A DNA stretch of 64,000 nucleotides from Methanoculleus receptaculi (GTDB lineage Archaea > Halobacteriota > Methanomicrobia > Methanomicrobiales > Methanoculleaceae). Within the stretch, counting starts at the first letter, position 1, and each line of letters begins with the position of its first letter. The translations under genes and the position numbers were made by a program. The stretch spans positions 62,001 through 126,000 of the forward strand of contig NZ_CP137642.1 of NCBI RefSeq assembly GCF_033472595.1, read 5' to 3'. The notes under the pieces are model-generated. The model saw only the letters and a list, made by a program, of their open reading frames with translations. It was not told the origin of the DNA and searched no databases. This document shows, piece after piece, positions 35,119 through 43,980 of this stretch.

Positions 35119-36777
35119 ATGCAAGAATACTCGTTACTGATCGGTGGAAAGGCTGGCGAGGGTATCAACACGGCAGGCCTCTCCATAGCAGGTCTCTTCT
35201 CCAGCCTCGGTTACCGCGTCTACATGTACTTCGATTACCCCTCGCTCATCCGGGGCGGGCACAACTTTGCAATCATTCGCGCCGCGGACAGGCCAATCGG
35301 GGCGCACCGCACCAGGGTCGACGTTCTGCTGGCCCTTGACCGTAAAACCATTGAGACCCATAAGGAGCGGATCGACGGGAAGACAACGGTCATCTACGAC
35401 TCCTCGCAGGTGAAAGAGGGGATGGGTTACGGCCTCCCCCTTGATGATATCATTGCGGAAGAGAGAGCGTCCCCGATAACCAGAAACTCCGCGATGCTCG
35501 GAGCGCTTGCCCGTGTTGCAGGGATCGACCGGGAGATACTCGAAGATGTCCTCCGCGCAGCCGTCCCGGAAAAACACCTGGATTCAAACCTCCGGGTTGC
35601 TGCAAGGGGCTACAGCGCGGTGGAGAGCGTCTTTTCCGTAAAACAGCTGGATGCCCCGGCACTCCCTGTCCTGACGGGTAACGAGGCCGCCGGGCTCGGA
35701 CTGGTCTACGGCGGGCTTGATACCTACGTCGCCTACCCCATGACACCCTCATCGGGGGTTCTCCATTTTCTGGCCGGCCGCGCCGAAGATCTCGGGATCA
35801 GGGTGATCCACCCGGAAAACGAGATAAGCGTCATCCTGATGGCTCTTGGGCTTGCCTACACAGGGGAAAGAGCAGCGGTCGGAACCTCCGGTGGAGGGTT
35901 CTGCCTGATGACCGAAGGGCTTTCGTTTGCCGGGATGTCGGAGATGCCGGTGACAATAGTGCTGTCGCAGCGGCCCGGCCCGAGCACCGGTGTGCCTACA
36001 TACACCGCGCAGAGCGACCTCCACTTCGCCCTGAACGCCGGCCAGGGGGAGTTTCCAAGGCTCGTCGTCGCCCCGGGGGATCCGCATGAGGCCTGCGCCT
36101 GGTCCGCGACCGCGCTGATGCTCTCCTGGCGCTACCAGGTCCCGGCGATCATCCTGATGGATAAGACGCTCGCTGAAGGTGCCTGCTCCTTCGATCTCGA
36201 TGCATCAACTCCGCCGCGGGACCACGAACCGCTGCTCGAGGATGGAGAGGGAGAATACCGGCGTTACCGCCTGACTGAGGATGGAGTATCCCCGCTTGCC
36301 TTCCCGGGAATGGAAGGGGTGACGGTCAAGGCAAACAGCTACGCCCATGACGAGAGGGGGTTTACAACCGAGAAAGCAGAGGAGATCCGTGCACTGCAGG
36401 AGAAACTGCTCAGAAAAGCCGGGAGCCTGAAAGCGGAACTTGAGGGCTACCAGACCGTGAAGACCTACGGTGCACCTGACGCGGCGAGGACCATCATATG
36501 CTGGGGATCGCAGAAATGGGTGTGTATCGAGGCCGCCGCCGGGGTCGGCGCGCGGGTTGTTCAGCCTGTTGTGCTTGCCCCGTTCCCGGTTGAGGCCTGG
36601 AGCAAGGCGATGGCCGGCGCGGGAGAGGTGGTCTGCGTCGAGAACAATGCCACGGGTCAGGTCGCCCGTCTTCTCAGGGAGCATGGATTCGATCCAGGCA
36701 GATCCATCCTGAAGTACGATGGTCGACCGTTTGCGGTCGATGAACTCACTGCAAGGCTCGAAGAGGTGTTTGTATGA
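35119..36777 (+). CDS. 2-oxoacid:ferredoxin oxidoreductase, fused gamma-alpha subunit
   Basis: Together with the next gene it should oxidise a 2-oxoacid to the acyl-CoA with ferredoxin as acceptor. Residues 1-180 are the gamma domain (LLIGGKAGEGINTAG; YPSLIRGGHNFAIIR). Residues about 190-550 are the alpha domain with the YPITPSS-type YPMTPSSG, GTSGGGFCLMTEG and RPGPSTGVPTY. ATG 35119 follows GAGGT; ATG 35089 or 35101 are alternatives. The substrate (2-oxoglutarate, branched-chain or pyruvate) cannot be told from sequence alone. No delta (ferredoxin-like) subunit gene lies nearby, as in the two-subunit type. Confidence 0.88.
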   Translation: MQEYSLLIGGKAGEGINTAGLSIAGLFSSLGYRVYMYFDYPSLIRGGHNFAIIRAADRPIGAHRTRVDVLLALDRKTIETHKERIDGKTTVIYDSSQVKEGMGYGLPLDDIIAEERASPITRNSAMLGALARVAGIDREILEDVLRAAVPEKHLDSNLRVAARGYSAVESVFSVKQLDAPALPVLTGNEAAGLGLVYGGLDTYVAYPMTPSSGVLHFLAGRAEDLGIRVIHPENEISVILMALGLAYTGERAAVGTSGGGFCLMTEGLSFAGMSEMPVTIVLSQRPGPSTGVPTYTAQSDLHFALNAGQGEFPRLVVAPGDPHEACAWSATALMLSWRYQVPAIILMDKTLAEGACSFDLDASTPPRDHEPLLEDGEGEYRRYRLTEDGVSPLAFPGMEGVTVKANSYAHDERGFTTEKAEEIRALQEKLLRKAGSLKAELEGYQTVKTYGAPDAARTIICWGSQKWVCIEAAAGVGARVVQPVVLAPFPVEAWSKAMAGAGEVVCVENNATGQVARLLREHGFDPGRSILKYDGRPFAVDELTARLEEVFV

Positions 36778-37646
36778 CCCCGGACCGGTCTGCCGCTGGA
36801 CTTATAACTCCGGTGCAGAACACCTGGTGTCCTGGTTGCGGTAACTTCTCGATCCAGCACATGATGAGATCGGCCATCGCAGAAATCTCGGAGGAGGAGG
36901 GTATACCCATCGAGAAGTTCGTCTTCCTTGGCGGTATCGGGTGCCACGGGAAACTGATGGATTACCTGAACGTCAACAGCCTCTACACCATCCACGGCCG
37001 TTCAATCCCGGCAGCCACCGGGATACGCCTGGCAAACCGTGACCTGCGGGTAATCTGTCACGTCGGCGACGGTGACATCTACGCCGAGGGGCTTGACCAC
37101 CTCATCTTTGCGGCCAAGCGGAACACCGATATAACCGTGATCGTCCACGACAACCGGGTCTACGGTCTGACGACCGGACAGTACACCCCGACGTCGCCCA
37201 CAGGGTTCCGGGGGCGTTCTACGCCGCGGGGGGTGGCGGAGCAGCCCATGAACCCGCTCGAGGTGATGCTCGCCGCCGGGGCCACCCACATCGCACGGGG
37301 CTACACCCGGAAGACCCGGCACCTCAAAGATATCTTCAAAGAGGCGATAATGCACCGCGGATTCTCTTTCGTCGATCTCCTCCAGATCTGTGCAACCTAC
37401 TCCAACCTGACCGACTACTATGACGCGCATATCTACGAGATGCAGGATGGCGATCTCGATACCGGTCGGTTCGAGAGCGCTCTTCAAAAGATCAGGGAAT
37501 GGGACTACGACCGGGATGCGCCTATCGCGATCGGGACGTTCTATTCGATTGAGCGGCCCCTCTACGAAGAGGGTTTCAGTGTACCGCCGAGCGGGCTTGA
37601 AGAGCGGCGCGGGCGCGTCCAGAGGTTGGTCGAGGGCTGGAGGTGA
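36774..37646 (+). CDS. 2-oxoacid:ferredoxin oxidoreductase, beta subunit
   Basis: Thiamine diphosphate-binding subunit of 290 residues, overlapping the alpha subunit by ATGA. The ThDP motif is VGDGDIYAEGLDH...VHDNRVYGLT. Cluster cysteines are visible in WCPGCGN (19, 22), GIGCHG (near 57) and LLQICATYSN (near 203), matching the [4Fe-4S] site of this family. It completes a two-protein enzyme with the gene before it. The stop is followed by a GGGGG-rich 95-bp gap to the convergent agmatine deiminase fusion. Confidence 0.9.
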   Translation: MTPDRSAAGLITPVQNTWCPGCGNFSIQHMMRSAIAEISEEEGIPIEKFVFLGGIGCHGKLMDYLNVNSLYTIHGRSIPAATGIRLANRDLRVICHVGDGDIYAEGLDHLIFAAKRNTDITVIVHDNRVYGLTTGQYTPTSPTGFRGRSTPRGVAEQPMNPLEVMLAAGATHIARGYTRKTRHLKDIFKEAIMHRGFSFVDLLQICATYSNLTDYYDAHIYEMQDGDLDTGRFESALQKIREWDYDRDAPIAIGTFYSIERPLYEEGFSVPPSGLEERRGRVQRLVEGWR

Positions 37647-37741
37647 GGGGGGTCATTTTACACCCCCGCCGGCTTTTCCGGCAAACTGCCCTCAAAGCCA
37701 ACTCTTTCCGCGACTTATAACTTCAATCTCCCATGACCCGC

Positions 37742-39679
37742 TTACTTCTTTCGGGAGGGGCTTTCTGCCCTCTGGCCGGTGACATCGGACGAAATTGATG
37801 GCTGCTGAAGAGTTATACAGTGAACTCCGCCCATCCCCTCGACCAGTGCCGTGCAGTCTATCCCGATGACCTTCCTGCCCGGGAAAGCCTGCCGAATCCG
37901 TGCCAGGGCTGCAGCATCGTTGGGGTGTTTGAAGGTCGGCACAAGCACAACGGTGTTTCCTATGTAGAAGTTCGCGTAACTGGCCGGCAATCGTACTTCA
38001 CCGCCGACCCTGCCTGGTGTCGGGAGGGGGATTACCGTTAAGGGTTTACCGTCCTGGTCGGTTGACGACCGCAGGATCTCGTAGTTCTCCTTCAGCGGAG
38101 CGTAGTTCTCGTCATCCCTGTCGTCTTCGATGACACAGAGGACGGTTGTCGGGTTCACGAACCGCGCGATGTTATCGACATGACCACCGGTTTCGTCGCC
38201 AGCGATCCCCTCTTTCAGCCATATGACATGGCTGACACCGAGGTATGCCTCCAGATAGGCCTCGATATCCTCACGTGCGCTCCGTGGGTTCCTGTTCGGG
38301 TTCATGAGGCACGACTCAGTCACGATCGCCGTCCCGGCGCCGTTAACCTCGACCGAAGACCCTTCGAGAACGATACCGGGGGTGAATATCGGGAGGTTCA
38401 GGTCACGGTTCATCATGAGCGGGACTTCTGAATCCTTCTTGAGGTCAGGATACTTCTCTCCCCAGGCATTGAAGTTCCAGTGCACCATCGCAAGGCTCTC
38501 TGTCCTGCGGTTGATCACAAACATCGGCCCGTAATCGCGGAGCCAGACATCGGCATAATCGAGCATGTGGAACCGCACACCGGACGCATCGATGCCGCCC
38601 TCAAGGAGTATCCCCCCAACACGGGTATGCATCTGCTCCCCGGTTACAAGGAGGTTGACAGTCTCCGAGCGGCGGAGCGCTGCAATGATCTCAACATAGT
38701 TCCACTCCACCGCGGCAAGGTCAGGGAGCATCTCCCGGTCATAAGGCCAGGCGAGCCAGACAGCATCGTGCGGCTCCCACTCTGCAGGCATCCGGTAACC
38801 CAGTGCCTGCGGCGTCTTGCCCGGCGGGAACTTCCGGATGAGCGCCCTGTAGGTCTCCGGCCTCCGGTTTTGGAATAGATTCCATCTTTCCCGGGCAGCC
38901 TCATTCATCGAGGGGTCAACCTCTGCGATGAGGACCTCCTCATCGGCCTCGCTCGCGCGGGCAATGACGTTTCCAAACGCATCTGCGATGAACGAACTCC
39001 CAAAGAACCGGATACACCCCTCCTCGCCCACCCTGTTTACAGCGGCGATGTGAAGACCGTTTGCTATCGCGTGACCGCGCTGGACGGTTTCCCACGCCTC
39101 ACGCCAGTCGCTGCCGGGAGATCTCTCACCGGAGATCCAGCCGATTGCGGAGGGGTAGAAGATCATCTCGGCGCCCCGCAGCGCAACCACCCTTGCAGCC
39201 TCGGGGAACCACTGATCATAGGAGATGAGCACGGCTATACGGCCATAGCGGGTGTCATAGAGCCTGTAGCGGTCGCCGGCGTGGAAGTATCTTTTGTCGT
39301 AGATGGGCGGATCCTGATGGATGTGCACCTTCCGGTAGGCAGGGAAGAGCACCCGACCGTCAGCATCGATCACCACCGCGGAGTTGTAGTGTTCACCGGA
39401 CGCGGCCCGTTCGTAGATAGGCAGAATGAAGACCGCACCATGCTCCCGGGCAAGTGCCGAGAACGCCTCTGTCGAAGCGTCGGGGATCGTCTCGGCGTAG
39501 GCCGAGGCGTCCGCATCCTCATACTGAGGGAAGTAAGGGGCACGATAGAGTTCCGGAAGGCAGATGATCCGCGCACCCTTTGAGATCGCCGAGCCTGCCA
39601 TATCCAGGGCGTGCTTGAGGTTGTGATCGGGGTCTTCGCTTACCGCTGTCTGGATGAGGGCGATCGTTTGCTTGCTCAT
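37742..39679 (-). CDS. Nitrilase-family domain (catalytic Cys lost) fused to agmatine deiminase
   Basis: This 645-residue fusion begins at ATG 39679, nine bases after GAGGAG. Residues 1-290 are a nitrilase fold closest to N-carbamoylputrescine amidase: Glu43 (LPELYRAP), Glu96 (GEHYNSA) and Lys117 (YRKVHI) are present. The nucleophile site reads LISYDQWFPE, with Ser153 where CWDQWFPE is expected, and the next Trp is Tyr. Two codons are changed, so a single sequencing error is unlikely. Residues 292-630 are agmatine deiminase (AguA) with DYGPMFV, GHVDNIARF (His500) and the nucleophile Cys621 in GMGGVHCITLQQP. The deiminase should yield carbamoylputrescine; the second step may be lost, altered or supplied elsewhere. 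Confidence 0.9.
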   Translation of the reverse strand: MSKQTIALIQTAVSEDPDHNLKHALDMAGSAISKGARIICLPELYRAPYFPQYEDADASAYAETIPDASTEAFSALAREHGAVFILPIYERAASGEHYNSAVVIDADGRVLFPAYRKVHIHQDPPIYDKRYFHAGDRYRLYDTRYGRIAVLISYDQWFPEAARVVALRGAEMIFYPSAIGWISGERSPGSDWREAWETVQRGHAIANGLHIAAVNRVGEEGCIRFFGSSFIADAFGNVIARASEADEEVLIAEVDPSMNEAARERWNLFQNRRPETYRALIRKFPPGKTPQALGYRMPAEWEPHDAVWLAWPYDREMLPDLAAVEWNYVEIIAALRRSETVNLLVTGEQMHTRVGGILLEGGIDASGVRFHMLDYADVWLRDYGPMFVINRRTESLAMVHWNFNAWGEKYPDLKKDSEVPLMMNRDLNLPIFTPGIVLEGSSVEVNGAGTAIVTESCLMNPNRNPRSAREDIEAYLEAYLGVSHVIWLKEGIAGDETGGHVDNIARFVNPTTVLCVIEDDRDDENYAPLKENYEILRSSTDQDGKPLTVIPLPTPGRVGGEVRLPASYANFYIGNTVVLVPTFKHPNDAAALARIRQAFPGRKVIGIDCTALVEGMGGVHCITLQQPSISSDVTGQRAESPSRKK

Positions 39680-39703
39680 CTCCATCATCTCCTCATACCG
39701 TAG

Positions 39704-39717
39704 GACGCTCCAGCGTC
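39704..39717. promoter_or_regulatory. Palindrome next to the mntP TATA box, operator candidate
   Basis: GACGCT-CC-AGCGTC, a 14-bp inverted repeat, is directly followed by TTATAAC (39718-39724), a plausible TATA box for mntP with a leader of about 30 nt. It sits between mntP and the divergent deiminase fusion. Confidence 0.4.
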
Positions 39718-39777
39718 TTATAACAATCGTCGTAACACAGCGTTTATCCAGCATCCCACCAGATCTCTACGGACGCG

Positions 39778-40338
39778 ATGGACACAGCCGCAACCATCCT
39801 CATCGCAATCGGGCTTGCTATGGACGCGTTTGCCGTCTCGATCAGTGGTGGGGTGGGTATGCGGGAGGGAGGGCACCGCTGGCCCCTGATCGCAGGCGCA
39901 CTCTTCGGCGGGTTCCAGGCGGGTATGCCGGTGCTCGGCTGTCTTGGCGGGACAGCGGTCGCAGGGGTCATCGGATTCTACGGCCCCGGGGTTGCGTTCC
40001 TCCTGCTTGTGCTGATCGGCGGAAAGATGATCCTCGAGGCGGTGCGCGGGGATGGTGAGAACGCGCAGTTTGCAAACTTGAGTGCAGTCACCATCCTGCT
40101 GCTTGCCGTCGCGACAAGCATCGATGCGCTTGCTGTCGGTGTCTCGTTCGCCATGCTGGACACCCCTATCCTCTGGCCCGCAGCCATCATCGGGATCGTG
40201 ACATTCGCGTTCTCTGCTGCCGGAGTGGTTCTAGGGAGATCTATTGGCCGGATTGCCGGGCGAAACGCTGGGGTCATCGGCGGTGTGATCCTTATCGGCA
40301 TCGGTCTGCAGATCCTGCACGAACATCTTCTCTTCTAA
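39778..40338 (+). CDS. mntP: MntP-type putative manganese efflux pump
   Basis: This 186-residue membrane protein has six hydrophobic segments built from two repeats. Each repeat contains the MntP signature: [14 protein letters not shown] in the first half and [15 protein letters not shown] in the second. In bacteria this family exports Mn(II). The start ATG 39778 gives the [18 protein letters not shown] family N-terminus. No yybP-ykoY-type leader is evident. The only regulatory hint is the palindrome at 39704-39717. Confidence 0.9.
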   Translation: MDTAATILIAIGLAMDAFAVSISGGVGMREGGHRWPLIAGALFGGFQAGMPVLGCLGGTAVAGVIGFYGPGVAFLLLVLIGGKMILEAVRGDGENAQFANLSAVTILLLAVATSIDALAVGVSFAMLDTPILWPAAIIGIVTFAFSAAGVVLGRSIGRIAGRNAGVIGGVILIGIGLQILHEHLLF

Positions 40339-40638
40339 GACAGGATCGAGAGATGATACTGCCCCGCCAATATGCGTAACCGGAGGCGGTCAAAATTTCT
40401 CCCGGCAATCTCCATGCACTGCCCCTCCACGCGGGAGGGCATCGAATCATGAGCAAACTGGTTTGATGGGCTCCTGGTGGTCTCAACCGATCCCGTATAC
40501 CCCATTCGACACGTATAAGAACACACCAGACGCAATACGTAGTAAACCTCATGAAAAACCGTATAGACCGCGCATCCCGCGTGGAACGCTTCCGAAAGCC
40601 GTATTCGGAAGAGCAAAACCAATGAGGCAAGTTCAATC
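40339..40638 (+). other. 300-bp leader/intergenic stretch before the zinc-ribbon gene
   Basis: No gene is visible between mntP and the 40639 gene. It contains an imperfect hairpin at 40421-40442 (TGCCC...GGGCA) and the perfect one listed separately at 40589-40611. A 111-codon reverse frame (40335-40670) has no family-like content. Confidence 0.45.
40589..40611 (+). promoter_or_regulatory. Perfect stem-loop 27 bp upstream of the zinc-ribbon gene
   Basis: CTTCCGAA-AGCCGTA-TTCGGAAG makes an 8-bp stem with a 7-nt loop in the probable leader of the 40639 gene. It lacks a T-run, so it is either an RNA control element or a protein-binding inverted repeat. Confidence 0.45.
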
Positions 40639-41094
40639 ATGACTTCCAGAATGCATACCCCCCACACCACCTGTCCAGGCTGCCATGAAGAGGTATTCCT
40701 GGACGAACTTGTGGGTGGGCACTGTCCCCTCTGCGGGTATTCCCTCGATGACGACGATGGAACATGCAGTGAATACGAGGAGACTATTGAGCGCTCCGAT
40801 CTCGGGTGGATGGTCTTCCAATATTATGTCTTCAAGCGGTTCTGCGGGGAGGGTGCAACACCCCTCCAGGTCATGCAGATTCTCTCCCGCTACGAGGAGG
40901 CCTGCCATTGCAACCCCCTGGAAGCGGAGAAGATGCAGTTCACTCTGGAAGTACCAATGCGTCGCCTGGAGCGACTCCTCCCGAAGAGGTGTGAAAGGTG
41001 CGGGAGGATATTCTTCCGGGGTGGTAGAGCGGTTATATCAGGGGACCTTGTGTCCCCCGACTACCGGAGGTCCCATATCTGCCCATCCTGCTGA
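40639..41094 (+). CDS. Zinc-ribbon protein of unknown function
   Basis: This 151-residue protein has two zinc-binding parts: CPGCHEEVFLDE...CPLCG at residues 12-35, and CERCGRIF...CPSC at the C-terminus (the last four residues). They are linked by a helical middle, LGWMVFQYYVFKRFCGEG and PMRRLERLLPKRCERC. Paired ribbons of this sort bind nucleic acid or act as scaffolds; no family is named. Its stop abuts the convergent proS stop (41094 and 41095). Confidence 0.6.
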   Translation: MTSRMHTPHTTCPGCHEEVFLDELVGGHCPLCGYSLDDDDGTCSEYEETIERSDLGWMVFQYYVFKRFCGEGATPLQVMQILSRYEEACHCNPLEAEKMQFTLEVPMRRLERLLPKRCERCGRIFFRGGRAVISGDLVSPDYRRSHICPSC

Positions 41095-42528
41095 TCAGTA
41101 GGTTCTGGCAACCAGGGCAGACGTGCCTTTGCTGCCGCAGGCGATACACGGACCGTCCGAGACTGTGATGAGGCCGGAGTGGATCTCGGAGCCAATGATG
41201 CCCGCATCCACCACCGCCTCAATCTTTTCTGCACACTCGCGCGACCCGCACCAGTGAACCACTGCAACCCCGGTCTTCAACGCTTCTGCGGTCTCCTCAA
41301 GACTTGACGTGGTGGTGATGCGGTCGGCCATTGCCCGCCGCGCAACCTCGGAGATCTCCTCGCCAAACTCTGCAAGGATCGAATGAATCCCTTCAACAAC
41401 ACCACGCCGGTCGAGCGTGGTCTTCCTGCCGGTGCGGCTGACGGCGACAACGGTGTTTGCATCGATGTCTCTGGGCCCGATCTCGATCCGCAACGGGACG
41501 CCGCGCATCTCCCAGTGGTAGTACTTCGCCCCCGGCCGCATATCCCGGTCGTCAACCTTAACGGTGTAGCCAGCATCCCGGAGTTCCAGTTCAAGCGCCC
41601 TGGCAGCCGAGATGACCTCATCACGCCTCTTCCCGACGATGATCGGTACAATTACTATCTCGATCGGCGCCACCTCCGGCGGCAGCACCAGCCCTTTATC
41701 GTCGCCGTGGACGCTGATCACAGCCGCAATAGACCGTTCTGATATGCCGTAGCAGGTCTGATAGGCATACTGCTGCTCCCCGTTAACGTCCTCGTAGGTG
41801 ATCTCGTAGGTGCGGGAGAAGTGGTCGCCAAGCATATGAACCGTCCCGATCTGGAGCGTCTTGCCATCGGGCATGATGGTATCGAGGGCGACGGTGTAGT
41901 CTGCGCCAGGGAACCTGTCCCATGCCGGGCGGCGGGAGACTATCACCGGCACCCGGATTCGGTCATAGAACTCACGGTAGAGGCGAATCGCAGCCTCAAC
42001 CTGCGCTTCCGCCTCCTCCCTTGTTGCGTGGACGGTGTGCGCCTCCTTAAACGATGTGATCTCCCGGAGACGGATGAGCGGGCGGGTGTGCTTTGTCTCG
42101 TAGCGGAACGTATTGACGATCTGGTAGAGTTTTAAGGGCAGATCGGTGTGCGACCGGATCCAGAGTGAGTACATCGGATAGATGGCGGTCTCGCTCGTAG
42201 GACGGAGGGCGAGCGGGACGTCGAGTTCGGTCCTGCCGCCGTGGGTGACCCAGTAAACCTCATCCTCAAACCCCTTGATATGTTCGGCCTCTTTCATGAA
42301 CTCGGTCTTCGGGATGAGAAGAGGAAACATCGTCTCAGCATGGTCGCGGTCCATGATCTCCCGGAGAATTGCGTATGCACGTTTCCTGATACCGAAACCG
42401 TGGGGGTACCAGACATACAGCCCCTTGACCGGATAACGGACATCCATGATCTCGGCTCGCCAGAGGATCTCGTTGTACCAGCTCGAAAAATCTTCTTTCC
42501 GGGGGATTGCACCTGTATCTTCTTCCAT
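41095..42528 (-). CDS. proS: Prolyl-tRNA synthetase, archaeal/eukaryal type
   Basis: Class II synthetase of 477 residues charging tRNA-Pro. The three class II motifs are seen as [20 protein letters not shown] (motif 1), [17 protein letters not shown] (motif 2) and [11 protein letters not shown] in the anticodon domain. The C-terminal zinc-type domain has [11 protein letters not shown] and CIACG and ends in a Tyr (ARTY), as in archaeal ProS. It lacks the bacterial editing insertion. The start gives a polar leader before [14 protein letters not shown], matching family members. Confidence 0.95.
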   Translation of the reverse strand: MEEDTGAIPRKEDFSSWYNEILWRAEIMDVRYPVKGLYVWYPHGFGIRKRAYAILREIMDRDHAETMFPLLIPKTEFMKEAEHIKGFEDEVYWVTHGGRTELDVPLALRPTSETAIYPMYSLWIRSHTDLPLKLYQIVNTFRYETKHTRPLIRLREITSFKEAHTVHATREEAEAQVEAAIRLYREFYDRIRVPVIVSRRPAWDRFPGADYTVALDTIMPDGKTLQIGTVHMLGDHFSRTYEITYEDVNGEQQYAYQTCYGISERSIAAVISVHGDDKGLVLPPEVAPIEIVIVPIIVGKRRDEVISAARALELELRDAGYTVKVDDRDMRPGAKYYHWEMRGVPLRIEIGPRDIDANTVVAVSRTGRKTTLDRRGVVEGIHSILAEFGEEISEVARRAMADRITTTSSLEETAEALKTGVAVVHWCGSRECAEKIEAVVDAGIIGSEIHSGLITVSDGPCIACGSKGTSALVARTY

Positions 42529-42564
42529 CCGTTTTCCTACCTCGAAACTCTTGATCTGCCGCTA

Positions 42565-43131
42565 TTAAGTTATCATACTTAGGATTGCGGGCGTAATAAA
42601 TGCCTCCACAACCGCAGCGACCGCAAGAAGAGGGATGACGACCCGGAGAAAGAGGCGAGCAAGAGAGAGGGCTTCTGCAGCGGCATCCCCGGCACCATGC
42701 CATTCAGCGATGAGCGCACGTGCAAGGAGAAAACCGAGCCCCCCCGATATCAGGACGGCAGGTATCTCGAAGATGCCGTGCGGGACGAGCGCCGCCACGA
42801 CGTAGAGCGCCCCCTGCTGAGATCTCACAAGTTCTGTCACCACACCTATCAACAGCCCGTTGACCGAGATGATCAGCATCGTGACCAGGCCAAGAGATGC
42901 GCCCCCCAGGAAGAGGAGGAGGCATGTGCTCAGGTTGTTCAAGAAGATCCTGAACGCCAGCACCGCCAGGGAATCGGAGAGTATCTGACCTACCACCTGC
43001 TCATTGAATAGCGATAGAACCTCATCTCCAAACCCCGGATTGAGGACGACGAAGCCTGCGCCGATGGCGATCGATACCGCAAAGAAGACGGCCGCAAATA
43101 TTGTGGCACGGGTAAGACTGTTCTCAGACAT
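42565..43131 (-). CDS. SpoIIM-family membrane protein
   Basis: This 188-residue integral membrane protein has about five hydrophobic segments and the family pattern FLNNLSTCLLLFLGGASLG and ALVPHGIFEIPAVLISGGLGF (PHG.xE). SpoIIM/Stage II sporulation M-like proteins occur in many archaea with unknown roles, often as membrane permease-like partners. It starts at ATG 43131 within the last codons of the DUF63 gene (8-bp overlap), so the two are coupled. Confidence 0.8.
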   Translation of the reverse strand: MSENSLTRATIFAAVFFAVSIAIGAGFVVLNPGFGDEVLSLFNEQVVGQILSDSLAVLAFRIFLNNLSTCLLLFLGGASLGLVTMLIISVNGLLIGVVTELVRSQQGALYVVAALVPHGIFEIPAVLISGGLGFLLARALIAEWHGAGDAAAEALSLARLFLRVVIPLLAVAAVVEAFITPAILSMIT

Positions 43132-43969
43132 AAAGCACCATCCGTGTGAGATCACGTATCCCCGGCGCCATCCCGACTATTATCATGGCAAGGAGTATGA
43201 GGTGCCAGAACCCCGTATCCCCCTCGCGGCGGTAGAGTTCCAGGACATACACGGCAGGCACGATCACAGCGAACTTCAGGAGGAACATAGAGAACGCGGT
43301 GCCTGTCGCATCGATAAGCGCCCCACCAACAACGTGCTGCTCGACGTAATGGACTGGGTGGAGATCTATGCCGTAACTTGTTGCGCTCGCATCCAGCATA
43401 TGCCCAAATATAAGGAGTTTGTAGAGCAGGTTTGAGACATAGCCCCACTTCAGCACGTATGCCAAGAACACCCAGAGGGCAACCGAGGTTACCGCTGCAA
43501 GAGCCAGGATGGCGGCGAGGACGCCGAGCGCGATCGTCGTCTCTGTGAGGCCAAACCAGACAAGCGCCGCGCCAGAGAGGAGAGAACCAGCAACCCCCAC
43601 ACCAGCATATACCTTGCTGTAGCGGCTGACAAGGCCGGCGTTCTCCGCGATCTTCCCTCCAAAGAGGGCAACGCCTGCGATCAGAGCGATCAGAAAGAAG
43701 ATCAATGGCGTGATCAGGAGAAACCTGAGATCGGAGGTGATCATCCCGGTATCCTCAACGACCCTCAGGAGACCGCCAAAGACAACGTAGGGCAGGGTCG
43801 CAAGCACCAGCTCGTCATCGATGGCAATCCCATAGCGACGGAGCCCCCGGTAAAGGAGATAAACCGCTACAACAAGGATCAGGGCGTATGTCAGGGTATC
43901 GACAAGTGTATACGCTTCACCATAGCGTATAGGATCGATGTAATATTTGTAGAGGAACTCCCTAATCAT
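43124..43969 (-). CDS. DUF63-family membrane protein
   Basis: This 281-residue protein starts MIREFLYKYYIDPIRYGEAYT, the DUF63 N-terminus, followed by seven to eight hydrophobic helices. The typical motif YVVFGGLLRVVEDTG lies after the second helix, and GHMLDASATSYGIDLHP in a later loop. The family is archaeal and of unknown function. The SpoIIM gene overlaps its end by 8 bp. Only 11 bp separate its start from the divergent egsA start. Confidence 0.8.
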   Translation of the reverse strand: MIREFLYKYYIDPIRYGEAYTLVDTLTYALILVVAVYLLYRGLRRYGIAIDDELVLATLPYVVFGGLLRVVEDTGMITSDLRFLLITPLIFFLIALIAGVALFGGKIAENAGLVSRYSKVYAGVGVAGSLLSGAALVWFGLTETTIALGVLAAILALAAVTSVALWVFLAYVLKWGYVSNLLYKLLIFGHMLDASATSYGIDLHPVHYVEQHVVGGALIDATGTAFSMFLLKFAVIVPAVYVLELYRREGDTGFWHLILLAMIIVGMAPGIRDLTRMVLYV

Positions 43970-43980
43970 TGTTGATCTAA

